From assembly GCA_044326545.1 (NCBI GenBank), contig JBIRBM010000034.1, forward strand, positions 1-16,270: 16,270 bases of DNA, written 5' to 3'. Source of the stretch: JANWJE01 sp044326545 (GTDB lineage: Bacteria; Chlamydiota; Chlamydiia; Chlamydiales; Parachlamydiaceae). A program made the position numbers and the translations under genes. Of this stretch, positions 1-6,237 are shown in pieces (the stretch's first letter is position 1; the number at the start of each line of letters is the position of its first letter). Under the pieces are notes generated by a model. The model was not told where the DNA came from and ran no database searches. It saw only the letters and a program-made list of their open reading frames with translations.

Positions 1-118
1 TTAGGGATTTTTGATATAGCCTATGCAGATTTTAGGAAGGGTGTCGAAGTCAATAGCCTAAGCTATTGATGAGGCAGTCTTTCTAAAAGATGCTTAGAAT
101 AGGTCAAAATAGCCCTAA
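1..118. repeat. 118-bp imperfect palindrome (foldback repeat)
   Basis: The ends are TTAGGG (1-6) and CCCTAA (113-118). The centre is CAATAGC (51-57) / GCTATTG (62-68) around a 4-nt loop. Between them the two arms align along their whole length with scattered mismatches and a one-base offset, so the unit folds into one long hairpin with its axis at 59/60. No ORF is associated. It starts exactly at the window edge, so it may be longer. It resembles a small non-autonomous repeat element; a transcript-end hairpin of an upstream gene is the alternative. Confidence 0.6.
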
Positions 119-156
119 TCAGATTTTGCGTAAGGTGAGTTCCTAAGCGCGCTATC

Positions 157-214
157 AGACCCTATTTTGAAATGTAGGGTCTTTGCGACACGACAGAGTC
201 ATTCAAGCGCAAAG
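157..214. other. Two adjacent short hairpins in non-coding DNA
   Basis: AGACCCTA (157-164) pairs with TAGGGTCT (175-182) over a 10-nt loop. CTTTGCG (181-187) pairs with CGCAAAG (208-214) and encloses a small GAC/GTC stem. The first could be a weak terminator because its 3' arm runs into TTT. No tRNA fold or ORF was found in 1-288, which is otherwise unexplained non-coding sequence. Confidence 0.35.
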
Positions 215-236
215 CAAGTTTCCGAAGAAGTCTAAT
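211..236. repeat. Single end of the 14.3-kb MITE-like element
   Basis: These 26 bases are identical to 14432-14457, the right terminal repeat of the element at 14292-14454 plus a few flanking bases, including the AAGTCTA end. I find no matching left end upstream within the window. This is therefore a solo or decayed end, or the right end of a diverged copy reaching into the palindromic region at 1-118. It places the same repeat family at both ends of the window. Confidence 0.65.
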
Positions 237-279
237 GATCGCAAATGGACTAAGAAGGGAATTTTACGGATTCAGTGAT

Positions 280-288
280 AAAAAAAAA
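280..288 (-). terminator. T-tract terminator of the SRP RNA gene
   Basis: Nine A on the plus strand give nine T on the minus strand, directly after the closing CCGG of the SRP RNA stem. The terminal helix of the RNA can itself serve as the terminator hairpin. Confidence 0.6.
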
Positions 289-382
289 CCGGAGATTATC
301 TCAAGGCATAAACGTTATCCTTAAGGCTGCTACATTCCTGTCCTGACCTAGTTCGGATTGTTTTATTCCATGAGGTCCCCGG
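289..382 (-). ncRNA. ffs: Signal recognition particle RNA (small bacterial 4.5S type)
   Basis: The reverse complement contains the conserved SRP domain IV: GG-UCAGG-ACA-GGAA-UGU-AGCAG-CC. This is the asymmetric UCAGG/AGCAG internal loop closed by a GGAA tetraloop on an ACA/UGU stem. The rest folds as one long hairpin: CCGGGGA pairs with UCUCCGG at the ends, then CUCA/UGAG, AUAAA(A)C/GUUUAU and AUCC/GGAU. Its length of about 94 nt fits the small bacterial form without an Alu domain. The RNA binds Ffh to target ribosomes making membrane and exported proteins to FtsY. A TAAATT box (minus strand, 388-393) sits at the right distance for a start near 382, and T9 follows the 3' end. The fold was done by eye and the ends are approximate to a few bases. 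Confidence 0.9.
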
Positions 383-387
383 TAAAA

Positions 388-393
388 AATTTA
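388..393 (-). promoter_or_regulatory. Candidate -10 box of the SRP RNA gene
   Basis: The minus strand reads TAAATT about 6 bases before the first paired base of the RNA. No good -35 element lies upstream (TTCTCT at an 18-bp spacing is the best). A short hairpin, TTTATCA/TGATAAA (428-445), lies further upstream and could be a regulator site. Nothing else recognisable occupies 394-526. Confidence 0.3.
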
Positions 394-526
394 GGCGAGA
401 CATCAGAAAAGAGAGAATTTAAAGCTGTTTATCAACTCTGATAAAAAAGGATCTTAATATTTCTTCACAATAACTTCAAGAAACTTTTGCGTTAAATCGG
501 ATGCGACGTCAAACCATCGAAGAGAT

Positions 527-1585
527 TCAGCAAGTTTTAAGAGAAGTGAGATCGATCACAAACCGATACTTCACATCGCCTTTAACAGTGCGCTCATAAG
601 CTGTATTGATCTCTTGTATATCAATCAACTCGATATCGCAAGTGATATTGTGCTCTGCGCAAAAATCGAGCATTTCCTGCGTTTCTTGAAGACCTCCGAT
701 CAAAGAGCCTGATATGGAACGACGACGAAAAATAAGGGGAACCCCACTGACTTTAGTTAGAGGTTCAACGGCTCCCACAATAACCATTGTCCCATCCCGT
801 TTCAATAGATTCATGTAAGGATCGGTATTATGCCCGACTGGAATCGTGTTCAAAAGAAAATCAAAACTGTTTGCAGCTGCAGCCATTTCTTCTTCATTTT
901 TTGAGATTAAGACTTCAGCCGCCCCCAATTTTTTCGCATCCAATCCTTTCTCCGGTGATGTGGTAATCATCACAACATGCGCGCCCATTGCGTGGGCAAA
1001 TTTAATGCCCATATGCCCTAAACCGCCAAGTCCAATAATCCCCACTTTTTGTCCCGATCCAACTTTCCAGTGTTTGAGGGGGGAATAAGTGGTAATCCCG
1101 GCACATAACAAAGGGGCCGTGGCGGGAAGATCAAGATGACTAGGAATGCGCAGAACAAAACGCTCTGAGACAGTCACAGCGTCAGAATATCCCCCAAACG
1201 TATGGGTATGCGGCGTGCCCCCGATTTTATCTTCGCTATTGTAAGTCCCCGTCCAGCCATTATTGCAATATTGCTCCAACCCCTCATGACAGGATTGACA
1301 AGTGCGGCAGCTATCAACAAGACACCCCACACCCACTAGGTCCCCTTGTTTAAACTTTGTCACTTTATCCCCAACAGCCCTCACTCGCCCCACAATTTCA
1401 TGACCTGGCACGACTGGATAAACAGTTCCTCCCCACTCATTGCGAGCTGTATGGATATCGGAGTGGCAAACACCACAGTATAAAATATCGATTGCAACAT
1501 CTTCAGGGCCTATCTCGCGCCGCTCAAACGAAAACGGAACGAGCTTATCTGTCGCAGAATGTGCAGCATATCCAGCTGTTTTCAT
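527..1585 (-). CDS. Zinc-dependent alcohol dehydrogenase, cinnamyl-alcohol-dehydrogenase (YahK/ADH6-like) family
   Basis: Probably a cytosolic NADP(H)-dependent medium-chain dehydrogenase that reduces aldehydes to alcohols. The ATG at 1585 is preferred over an upstream in-frame start because AAGGAG lies 7 nt before it and the product then begins MKTAGYAAHSAT, as in the family. That gives 352 aa. Catalytic zinc ligands are C40 (CGVCHSD), H62 in GHEIVG and C161. The structural zinc site is C93, C96, C99 and C107. The Rossmann motif GLGGLG lies at about 185-190, and a TTSPEK segment after the second strand fits NADP preference. Complete and intact. It is the last of three minus-strand genes, 59 bp after its neighbour, and may be co-transcribed with it. 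The substrate cannot be deduced. The 3' end is close to the SRP RNA gene on the same strand. Confidence 0.93.
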   Translation of the reverse strand: MKTAGYAAHSATDKLVPFSFERREIGPEDVAIDILYCGVCHSDIHTARNEWGGTVYPVVPGHEIVGRVRAVGDKVTKFKQGDLVGVGCLVDSCRTCQSCHEGLEQYCNNGWTGTYNSEDKIGGTPHTHTFGGYSDAVTVSERFVLRIPSHLDLPATAPLLCAGITTYSPLKHWKVGSGQKVGIIGLGGLGHMGIKFAHAMGAHVVMITTSPEKGLDAKKLGAAEVLISKNEEEMAAAANSFDFLLNTIPVGHNTDPYMNLLKRDGTMVIVGAVEPLTKVSGVPLIFRRRSISGSLIGGLQETQEMLDFCAEHNITCDIELIDIQEINTAYERTVKGDVKYRFVIDLTSLKTC

Positions 1586-1644
1586 GATCAATCTCCTTGT
1601 TGTTTTTAGCACTTACTTTCAGATTTTTCAGACACCTATTTCCC

Positions 1645-2229
1645 CTATTTTCCGCCCGAATATGGAATGCCCCAAGTATCCAAGACATTGCAAAGATCGA
1701 GATTTTCCGGCTTTCCTTCCATTTTATCTGCCAACGTACATAAGCTTGTCATAAATTTGTGCTGCGCGTCAGAAAAAGACTCCCGAGTTCCATTGCGCAC
1801 ACGATTCATCATGTCACTGAATAAACGATAGTGAAACAAAAAGGCTCCGGGGTCATCATAATATTCAAACTCTCCACGCTCCCCCATCTGGCACACTTTC
1901 TCACCAGGTTTAATTAAATGAGCTAGCTTGACCAAATGACGAGAGGCGTGGACATTGACATGTCCCTTTTCCGATGCGATTTCGTTAAGGCAAATGATAT
2001 TCACACCAGAAATCAAAATATTCGTCTGACTCTTAATGGGAGCCAAAAGAACCAAACTCCAATCTTCACAGGAAAGGTTGATGGGCCCCATTGATTCAAG
2101 AGGAGAGTGAACGACCGCAAAAATAGCACCGTTAATTTGCACGATTTGCAATCTGTGGTCTTCGCTGCTTTTAGGAAAAACAATGTGCAATTTTAGATCA
2201 TCATTTTCATGGTTTTGTGGATTTTTCAT
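1645..2229 (-). CDS. Hypothetical protein, 194 aa, unrecognised
   Basis: I do not recognise this family. The ATG at 2229 is chosen because AAAGGA lies about 8 nt upstream; a TTG two codons earlier is less likely. There is no signal peptide or membrane helix. Residues of about 30-100 look beta-rich, with alternating hydrophobic positions around INLSCEDWSLVLLAPI and ISGVNIICLNEI, suggestive of stacked strands. The C-terminal part is helical (FLFHYRLFSDMMNRVRNG) and ends in a short WGIPYSGGK tail. The gene lies between phoH and the dehydrogenase with gaps of about 60 bp on both sides, so it may be part of the same transcript. A lineage-specific chlamydial protein is my best guess; a soluble cytosolic or secreted role cannot be decided. 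Confidence 0.8.
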   Translation of the reverse strand: MKNPQNHENDDLKLHIVFPKSSEDHRLQIVQINGAIFAVVHSPLESMGPINLSCEDWSLVLLAPIKSQTNILISGVNIICLNEIASEKGHVNVHASRHLVKLAHLIKPGEKVCQMGERGEFEYYDDPGAFLFHYRLFSDMMNRVRNGTRESFSDAQHKFMTSLCTLADKMEGKPENLDLCNVLDTWGIPYSGGK

Positions 2230-2291
2230 TATCAATTCCTTTCATATTAAGAATTCGCCTTATACACCAGGAGTGCTATTTGGGCTGCAAC

Positions 2292-3596
2292 CTATAAAAT
2301 TTCTGCAGCCAGTGCTGCCAGTTCAGATCGTTCAGTCTTATCAAGGAATACATGACCATAAATTTTATGATTCACAAACTTACCGATAGCAAATGTCAAA
2401 CCATTCGAGTCTTTATCCAGATAAGGATTGTCAATTTGAGTCGGATCTCCTGCTAGCACAACTTTTGTCCCCTCCCCCGCCCTTGAAATGATGGTCTTGA
2501 TTTCATGAGGAGTTAAATTTTGCGCTTCGTCAATAATCATAAACATCTTAGGCAAAGAACGTCCACGAATATAAGTCACCGCTTCCATCTCTATTTTTTT
2601 GCTGTCCATCACCCACTTCAATGTCTCATTCGATTCCCCTCCTGTTGAGGCGCAAAGAAAATCTAAATTATCATAAATGGGCTGCATCCAGTGAAATAAT
2701 TTTTCCTCTTTTGTTCCTGGCAAAAACCCAATATCCCGCCCAAGAGGAACAATCGGACGGCTGATCAAAATTCTTGAATAAAGACCCTCATCAAATACCT
2801 TGCGCATTCCACAAGCTAAAGCTAACAATGTCTTACCTGTTCCGGCCGGTCCGACTAATGTGACCAACTTAATTTCATCGCGGAGCAACAAATCTAATGC
2901 GCAACGCTGCTCGACATTGCGAGACTTAATTCCCCAAATGGTGTTAACTTTAAGTAAAGACTCAAGACTTTGATGCGATGGATCGAACTTACCAATGGCT
3001 GAAGAATTCTCCGGAGATGTCATCACAACATATTCATTGGCATTGCCTTTTAAATGAGGAACGCTCAACCTCCCGTCTTTATAAAAAAGATCGATGTCAT
3101 GCTTTGTTAACTCAATCTCTTGAATCCCTTTATAAACCGTTTCGTACGAGTATTTTAAATTTTCATAATCTTCAGCTTCAATTCCAATGGCTTCTGCCTT
3201 GATTCTTGCAGCAAAATCCTTGGAGACAAACACCACTTTTTCCCCTTGTTCCTGCAATAAATAAGCAGCCATGATGATGCGATTATCGTTAATCGTCATC
3301 GCAAAATCATACTTATATTCAACCTTTAACTCAGGTTGAACGCGAACAACCGCTCCATTTTCTAATTTGACTCCTAGGTGTAAATTTCCTGTCCCCATCG
3401 TCTTTAACGAATCGAGTAAACGAATCGTTTCCCGCGCGTTTTTTCCAAGCTCATTGGGTAAACGCTTCATTTTATCTAACTCCTCCAAAACGGCAACGGG
3501 AATGAGAATGTGATTGCGCGGAAATTGCATTAAAGCTTTCGGATCGTGTAATAAAACATTCGTGTCAATAACAAAGGTCTTGTAATGGTGCGTCAT
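2292..3596 (-). CDS. phoH: PhoH-family protein: PIN ribonuclease domain fused to PhoH ATPase (PhoH2 type)
   Basis: The 434-aa protein has two domains. The N-terminal PIN domain (about 6-135) carries the acidic metal-binding residues D11 (FVIDTN), E38/E39 (VLEELDK), D104 (INDNRI) and D127 (SKDF). The C-terminal PhoH ATPase (about 210-434) has Walker A GPAGTGKT (249-256), the SRP.VPLG.D.GFLPG segment typical of PhoH (279-294) and Walker B IIDEAQN (354-360). Family members with this fusion act as RNA-unwinding ribonucleases in RNA turnover. The start is set by AAAGGAG directly before the ATG at 3596. The frame stays open to 3725, but that extension lacks family similarity and contains the likely promoter. 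From memory, C. trachomatis CT015 is the equivalent, next to CT016 and CT017 as here. It is transcribed divergently from the Cys-rich gene. Confidence 0.94.
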   Translation of the reverse strand: MTHHYKTFVIDTNVLLHDPKALMQFPRNHILIPVAVLEELDKMKRLPNELGKNARETIRLLDSLKTMGTGNLHLGVKLENGAVVRVQPELKVEYKYDFAMTINDNRIIMAAYLLQEQGEKVVFVSKDFAARIKAEAIGIEAEDYENLKYSYETVYKGIQEIELTKHDIDLFYKDGRLSVPHLKGNANEYVVMTSPENSSAIGKFDPSHQSLESLLKVNTIWGIKSRNVEQRCALDLLLRDEIKLVTLVGPAGTGKTLLALACGMRKVFDEGLYSRILISRPIVPLGRDIGFLPGTKEEKLFHWMQPIYDNLDFLCASTGGESNETLKWVMDSKKIEMEAVTYIRGRSLPKMFMIIDEAQNLTPHEIKTIISRAGEGTKVVLAGDPTQIDNPYLDKDSNGLTFAIGKFVNHKIYGHVFLDKTERSELAALAAEIL

Positions 3597-3642
3597 TTTT
3601 TCTCCTTTATAGACAATTTTAGCACAGAAATCAGCCATTCGG

Positions 3643-3671
3643 ATGTTATCGACCCCATCTAAACAACTCAA
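3643..3671 (-). promoter_or_regulatory. Candidate sigma-70-like promoter of phoH
   Basis: The minus strand reads TTGAGT (3671-3666), 17 bp, TAACAT (3648-3643). A start near 3636 would leave a leader of about 40 nt before the ATG at 3596. This supports the short phoH start. Confidence 0.45.
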
Positions 3672-3756
3672 CTTATTTTTTACACCCTTTTTGTGATCTC
3701 TCCTCTCTTTTTTATCGACAACCAATCCTCATCACAAAAATCAGCACTCATAGATA

Positions 3757-3784
3757 TTGACTGCTAATTCTAATTGCTTATAAA
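3757..3784 (+). promoter_or_regulatory. Sigma-70-like promoter of the Cys-rich gene
   Basis: TTGACT (3757-3762), a 16-bp spacer and TATAAA (3779-3784) are close to consensus. Transcription would start near 3791, about 90 nt upstream of the ATG at 3883. It is divergent from the phoH promoter, with about 85 bp between the -35 boxes. Confidence 0.6.
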
Positions 3785-3882
3785 AAAGGAAAAGACTATC
3801 ATTGAACATGTTGGGTAAAAGAAACAAGAACTCAGATTAATACTCAAAAAGTGATCCATTCAGTTGAGTAAAAGGAGTCAGC

Positions 3883-4581
3883 ATGAAGATAAAAGTCAAT
3901 AATAAAATGTTAAGCATCCCTCCTTATCTCTCAGCGAGCTGGTCTCAGATTTCAGCTTTGTATATGAAAGGAAGTGTGCTTGTTGTCACGTTGAATGATG
4001 GGGACGCTCTCCATATCCCTGATTTAAGCCCTGAAACGATCAACTTAATTTATCAGAATCATGCCTCGTATATGGAAAAGGAAGAATCATCTCCTGCAAA
4101 TGAAAAAGAGATTCCAACAGTAAAAAATATCATGGAGCCAAACAATTCGTCTGTCCGCTTCGCTCTTGGAACTCCAATAGAGGGAATAGGAGGAATGATG
4201 CAACATAACCCCAGTCAAGCTGACGCACCCAATCTTCCTCCTGAAATCTTAGAAAAAATAGGAGCAATTTCAAAGATCATCTCCCCCTCAGAAGAGATGG
4301 CGATCCCTCAAGGGGTACCAGGGTGCAACTGTTTTTTCTGTCAAATAGCTAGAACCATTCATCCAGAATCAACACTGCTTCAACAGGAAAATGAATGGGT
4401 GATCGGCGATGAGGATTTACATTTTCAAGAATGGGACATTCAACAAACCGATGAAAAATTATATTCTGTTGTCAATCGGTTAGACAAAAATGAGAAATAT
4501 CATGTTTATTTAGGGCAACCGATAGGATGCACGTGTGGAAAAGAAGGTTGCGAACACGTTTTAGCTGTTTTAAAGAGTTAG
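3883..4581 (+). CDS. Cys-rich (SWIM-like zinc finger) hypothetical protein, 232 aa, CT016-like by position
   Basis: The start is supported by AAAGGAG 5-6 nt before the ATG. There is no signal peptide. An N-terminal module (1-60) looks like a small alpha/beta domain and is followed by a low-complexity, probably flexible stretch (65-145). The C-terminal part holds two metal-site candidates: C148-x-C150-x2-C153 (CNCFFC), and C216-x-C218-x4-C223-x-H225 followed by VLAVL. The latter is the CxC..CxH pattern of SWIM-type zinc fingers, which bind nucleic acid or protein; its spacer of four is short for that family. The two clusters could also form one shared site. From memory, CT016 lies in this position beside phoH and CT017 in C. 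trachomatis. Function is unknown; a nucleic-acid-binding role is inference from the Cys/His pattern and the phoH neighbour. Confidence 0.85.
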   Translation: MKIKVNNKMLSIPPYLSASWSQISALYMKGSVLVVTLNDGDALHIPDLSPETINLIYQNHASYMEKEESSPANEKEIPTVKNIMEPNNSSVRFALGTPIEGIGGMMQHNPSQADAPNLPPEILEKIGAISKIISPSEEMAIPQGVPGCNCFFCQIARTIHPESTLLQQENEWVIGDEDLHFQEWDIQQTDEKLYSVVNRLDKNEKYHVYLGQPIGCTCGKEGCEHVLAVLKS

Positions 4582-4595
4582 TTTAAATAACAAAA

Positions 4596-4616
4596 AAAGT
4601 TGTCGTAAGCAACTTT
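4596..4616 (+). terminator. Weak hairpin terminator after the Cys-rich gene
   Basis: AAAGTTG (4596-4602) pairs with CAACTTT (4610-4616) over a 7-nt loop, 14 bp after the stop codon. It is followed by ACTCTTTG, so the U tract is poor. It sits within an AT-rich 358-bp gap. Confidence 0.4.
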
Positions 4617-4621
4617 ACTCT

Positions 4622-4649
4622 TTGCTTAAATGAGTCAAAATCATAAAAT
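4622..4649 (+). promoter_or_regulatory. Candidate promoter in the 358-bp gap
   Basis: TTGCTT (4622-4627), 16 bp, TAAAAT (4644-4649). A start near 4656 would yield either a leader of about 285 nt for the SH3b gene or a small RNA of about 125 nt ending at the T tract at 4777-4783. Confidence 0.4.
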
Positions 4650-4720
4650 ATCAACTTAATTTCTAATTATTAACTCAATTTCAGTGCCAAAATTCGGTTT
4701 TAACATGGATGCTTAGACCC

Positions 4721-4783
4721 TCTGTGAACAGTCTGACATCCAAGCTGTTAGACTTTTCACAGACTCTCTCAGAGCCTTTTTTT
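4721..4783 (+). ncRNA. Candidate small RNA or attenuator: strong hairpin followed by a T tract
   Basis: The arms 4721-4738 and 4746-4763 pair over 18 positions with one mismatch and one G-T, around a 7-nt loop (TCTGTGAA at the base with TTCACAGA). A short CTCT/AGAG stem follows, and then seven T (4777-4783). It lies between a candidate promoter (4622-4649) and the SH3b gene start (4940) and has no coding potential. It may be the 3' end of a small RNA, an attenuator in the leader of the SH3b gene, or a decayed foldback repeat. The rest of the gap (4784-4939) shows nothing I can name beyond a weak AGGA ribosome site at its end. Confidence 0.4.
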
Positions 4784-4939
4784 AAGCTTGCGTGAAAGCT
4801 CTAAAATAGGAAGAGAGGTTAAAACGTGTTCAAAATGCGGTGTCTGGAAAATGCAAAAGTCTCCCCTGCTTCATTCTCCATGATTGCCTAATCTTTGAAA
4901 TGCAGGGCAATTAACGATCGTCAAATTAGGATCATCTTT

Positions 4940-6235
4940 ATGAGAAATATGTCTACTACGTTATTAGCCCTTTCCCTCTTTTTCCCTTGCCTTAATGGAG
5001 GGCTTGAAGCAAACCCTGAAATAAAAGAGGGAGTTCCCCTTAAAAAAGTTGAAAAACAACAACGCCCCCATCTTCCGGCCCCCTCTAAATTTGAAGCGTT
5101 TACCGGAAAAATCACAAAGACAAAGGTTCGTTTACGGTTACAACCCAATTACGAAGGACCTGTTTTGCGTGAAATGAATCCTGATGAATACGTGGTTGTG
5201 CTAGGGGAAACCGATGACTTTTATGCGATTCAGCCCCCTGATGATTTTCGAGGTTATGTTTTTCGTACCTATGTTCTCGATCATATTGTTGAAGCAGACC
5301 GGGTGAACGTTCGCCTAAAACCCGATAAGGATGCAACAATTATCGGCCAACTTAAAACAGGCGACAGAGTAGAAGGAATCCAAGCACCAGATCATAACAA
5401 GTGGTTGGAAATCAAACTTCCAAATAAAACCCGTTTTTACATAGCCAAAGAATACATTGACAGGGCCGGAGATGCCGGATTTAAAGATCGCTTAGATAAA
5501 AAACGTGAAGCTGCTTTAAATTTACTGGCGACAACTGATGGAATGAGCCAAGCTGAAGTCCAAAAACCCTTTGAACAAATCAGTATTACAGGAATTAAAG
5601 CAAACTATGAGCATATCATCAATGATTACCCGGAATTTCCTGATACAATAGCAAAAGCGAAAGCATCGCTAGCTTCTATACAAGAGCTCTACAAGACGAA
5701 AAAACTCCATTATCTGGAAGAACAATCGCGTCTTTCGACCTCTACTGCAGAAATGAATAAAAAACTGAGTGCTGAGCTCGAAGCGCATAAAACGAAAATC
5801 AACGATCTTCAGCAGCAGGTTGAGCAAAGGAAACAGATCAGCAATCCCGTTCAGTTAAACAGTGAAACCTATTATGGAGCAAAAAAACCGAATCAAATCC
5901 CCCTGAATATGTCGATTTGGATTCCGGTAGAAGAGAAATTATTGAATGACTGGGCCCAGCAAACCGGCAAACAAACCGCACAAGAATTTTATGACAATCA
6001 AAAGCAGCAAAGCTTTTTCTTAAAAGGGATTGTTGACCCTTATACGCGCTCTGTTAAAAACAAGCCGGGTGACTATATGCTCCTTAACCCAAGCAGCCGT
6101 CTTCCCGTCGCCTTCTTGTACAGCACACAAGTTAATTTGCAACATTATGTCGGACATGAAGTCACTCTTTTGGTCAGTCCACGCGATAATTATAATTTTG
6201 CATTCCCGGCCTACTTCGTCCTGAGTGTCGAGTAG
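4940..6235 (+). CDS. Secreted protein with two bacterial SH3 domains, Ctad1 (CT017)-like candidate adhesin
   Basis: The start at 4940 (AGGA 9 nt upstream; a further ATG lies at 4949) gives 431 aa and places a hydrophobic signal segment at the very N-terminus (STTLLALSLFFPCL), with possible cleavage near GLEA/N at 24-25. Two tandem SH3b domains follow: about 55-113 (KVRLRLQPN...GYVFRTYV) and 116-174 (RVNVRLKPD...FYIAKEYID), both with the typical 'vNVRl.P' strand. Then comes a helical region rich in Lys, Glu and Gln (about 180-315, coiled coil at 255-305) and a C-terminal beta domain (about 330-431). From memory, CT017/Ctad1 of C. trachomatis has the same N-terminal pair of SH3b domains, a similar length and the same neighbours, and binds host integrin beta-1 during entry. 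Adhesion here is inference. Envelope or periplasmic cell-wall binding is the alternative, since SH3b domains commonly bind peptidoglycan peptides. The next gene starts within 3 nt. Confidence 0.85.
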   Translation: MRNMSTTLLALSLFFPCLNGGLEANPEIKEGVPLKKVEKQQRPHLPAPSKFEAFTGKITKTKVRLRLQPNYEGPVLREMNPDEYVVVLGETDDFYAIQPPDDFRGYVFRTYVLDHIVEADRVNVRLKPDKDATIIGQLKTGDRVEGIQAPDHNKWLEIKLPNKTRFYIAKEYIDRAGDAGFKDRLDKKREAALNLLATTDGMSQAEVQKPFEQISITGIKANYEHIINDYPEFPDTIAKAKASLASIQELYKTKKLHYLEEQSRLSTSTAEMNKKLSAELEAHKTKINDLQQQVEQRKQISNPVQLNSETYYGAKKPNQIPLNMSIWIPVEEKLLNDWAQQTGKQTAQEFYDNQKQQSFFLKGIVDPYTRSVKNKPGDYMLLNPSSRLPVAFLYSTQVNLQHYVGHEVTLLVSPRDNYNFAFPAYFVLSVE

Positions 6236-6237
6236 TG

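Noticed and set aside
157..240. tRNA gene in the hairpin-rich region
   Set aside because: The stems do not form a cloverleaf, there is no T-loop GTTCRA motif at the right place, and no CCA-adjacent acceptor stem.
501..599. Plus-strand 32-codon ORF beginning MRRQTIEEIQ, possible transposase remnant
   Set aside because: Most of it is antisense to the conserved end of the dehydrogenase, it has no ribosome site, and it matches no family I can name.
3597..3725. N-terminal extension of phoH to an upstream start at 3725
   Set aside because: It contains a candidate promoter, lacks family similarity, and a strong AAAGGAG precedes the ATG at 3596 where the PIN domain begins.
4951..4990. Lipoprotein signal with Cys in the SH3b protein (FFPC)
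   Set aside because: The residues before Cys do not fit a lipobox (L-[AS]-[GA]-C); a normal signal peptide with cleavage near GLEA is a better fit.
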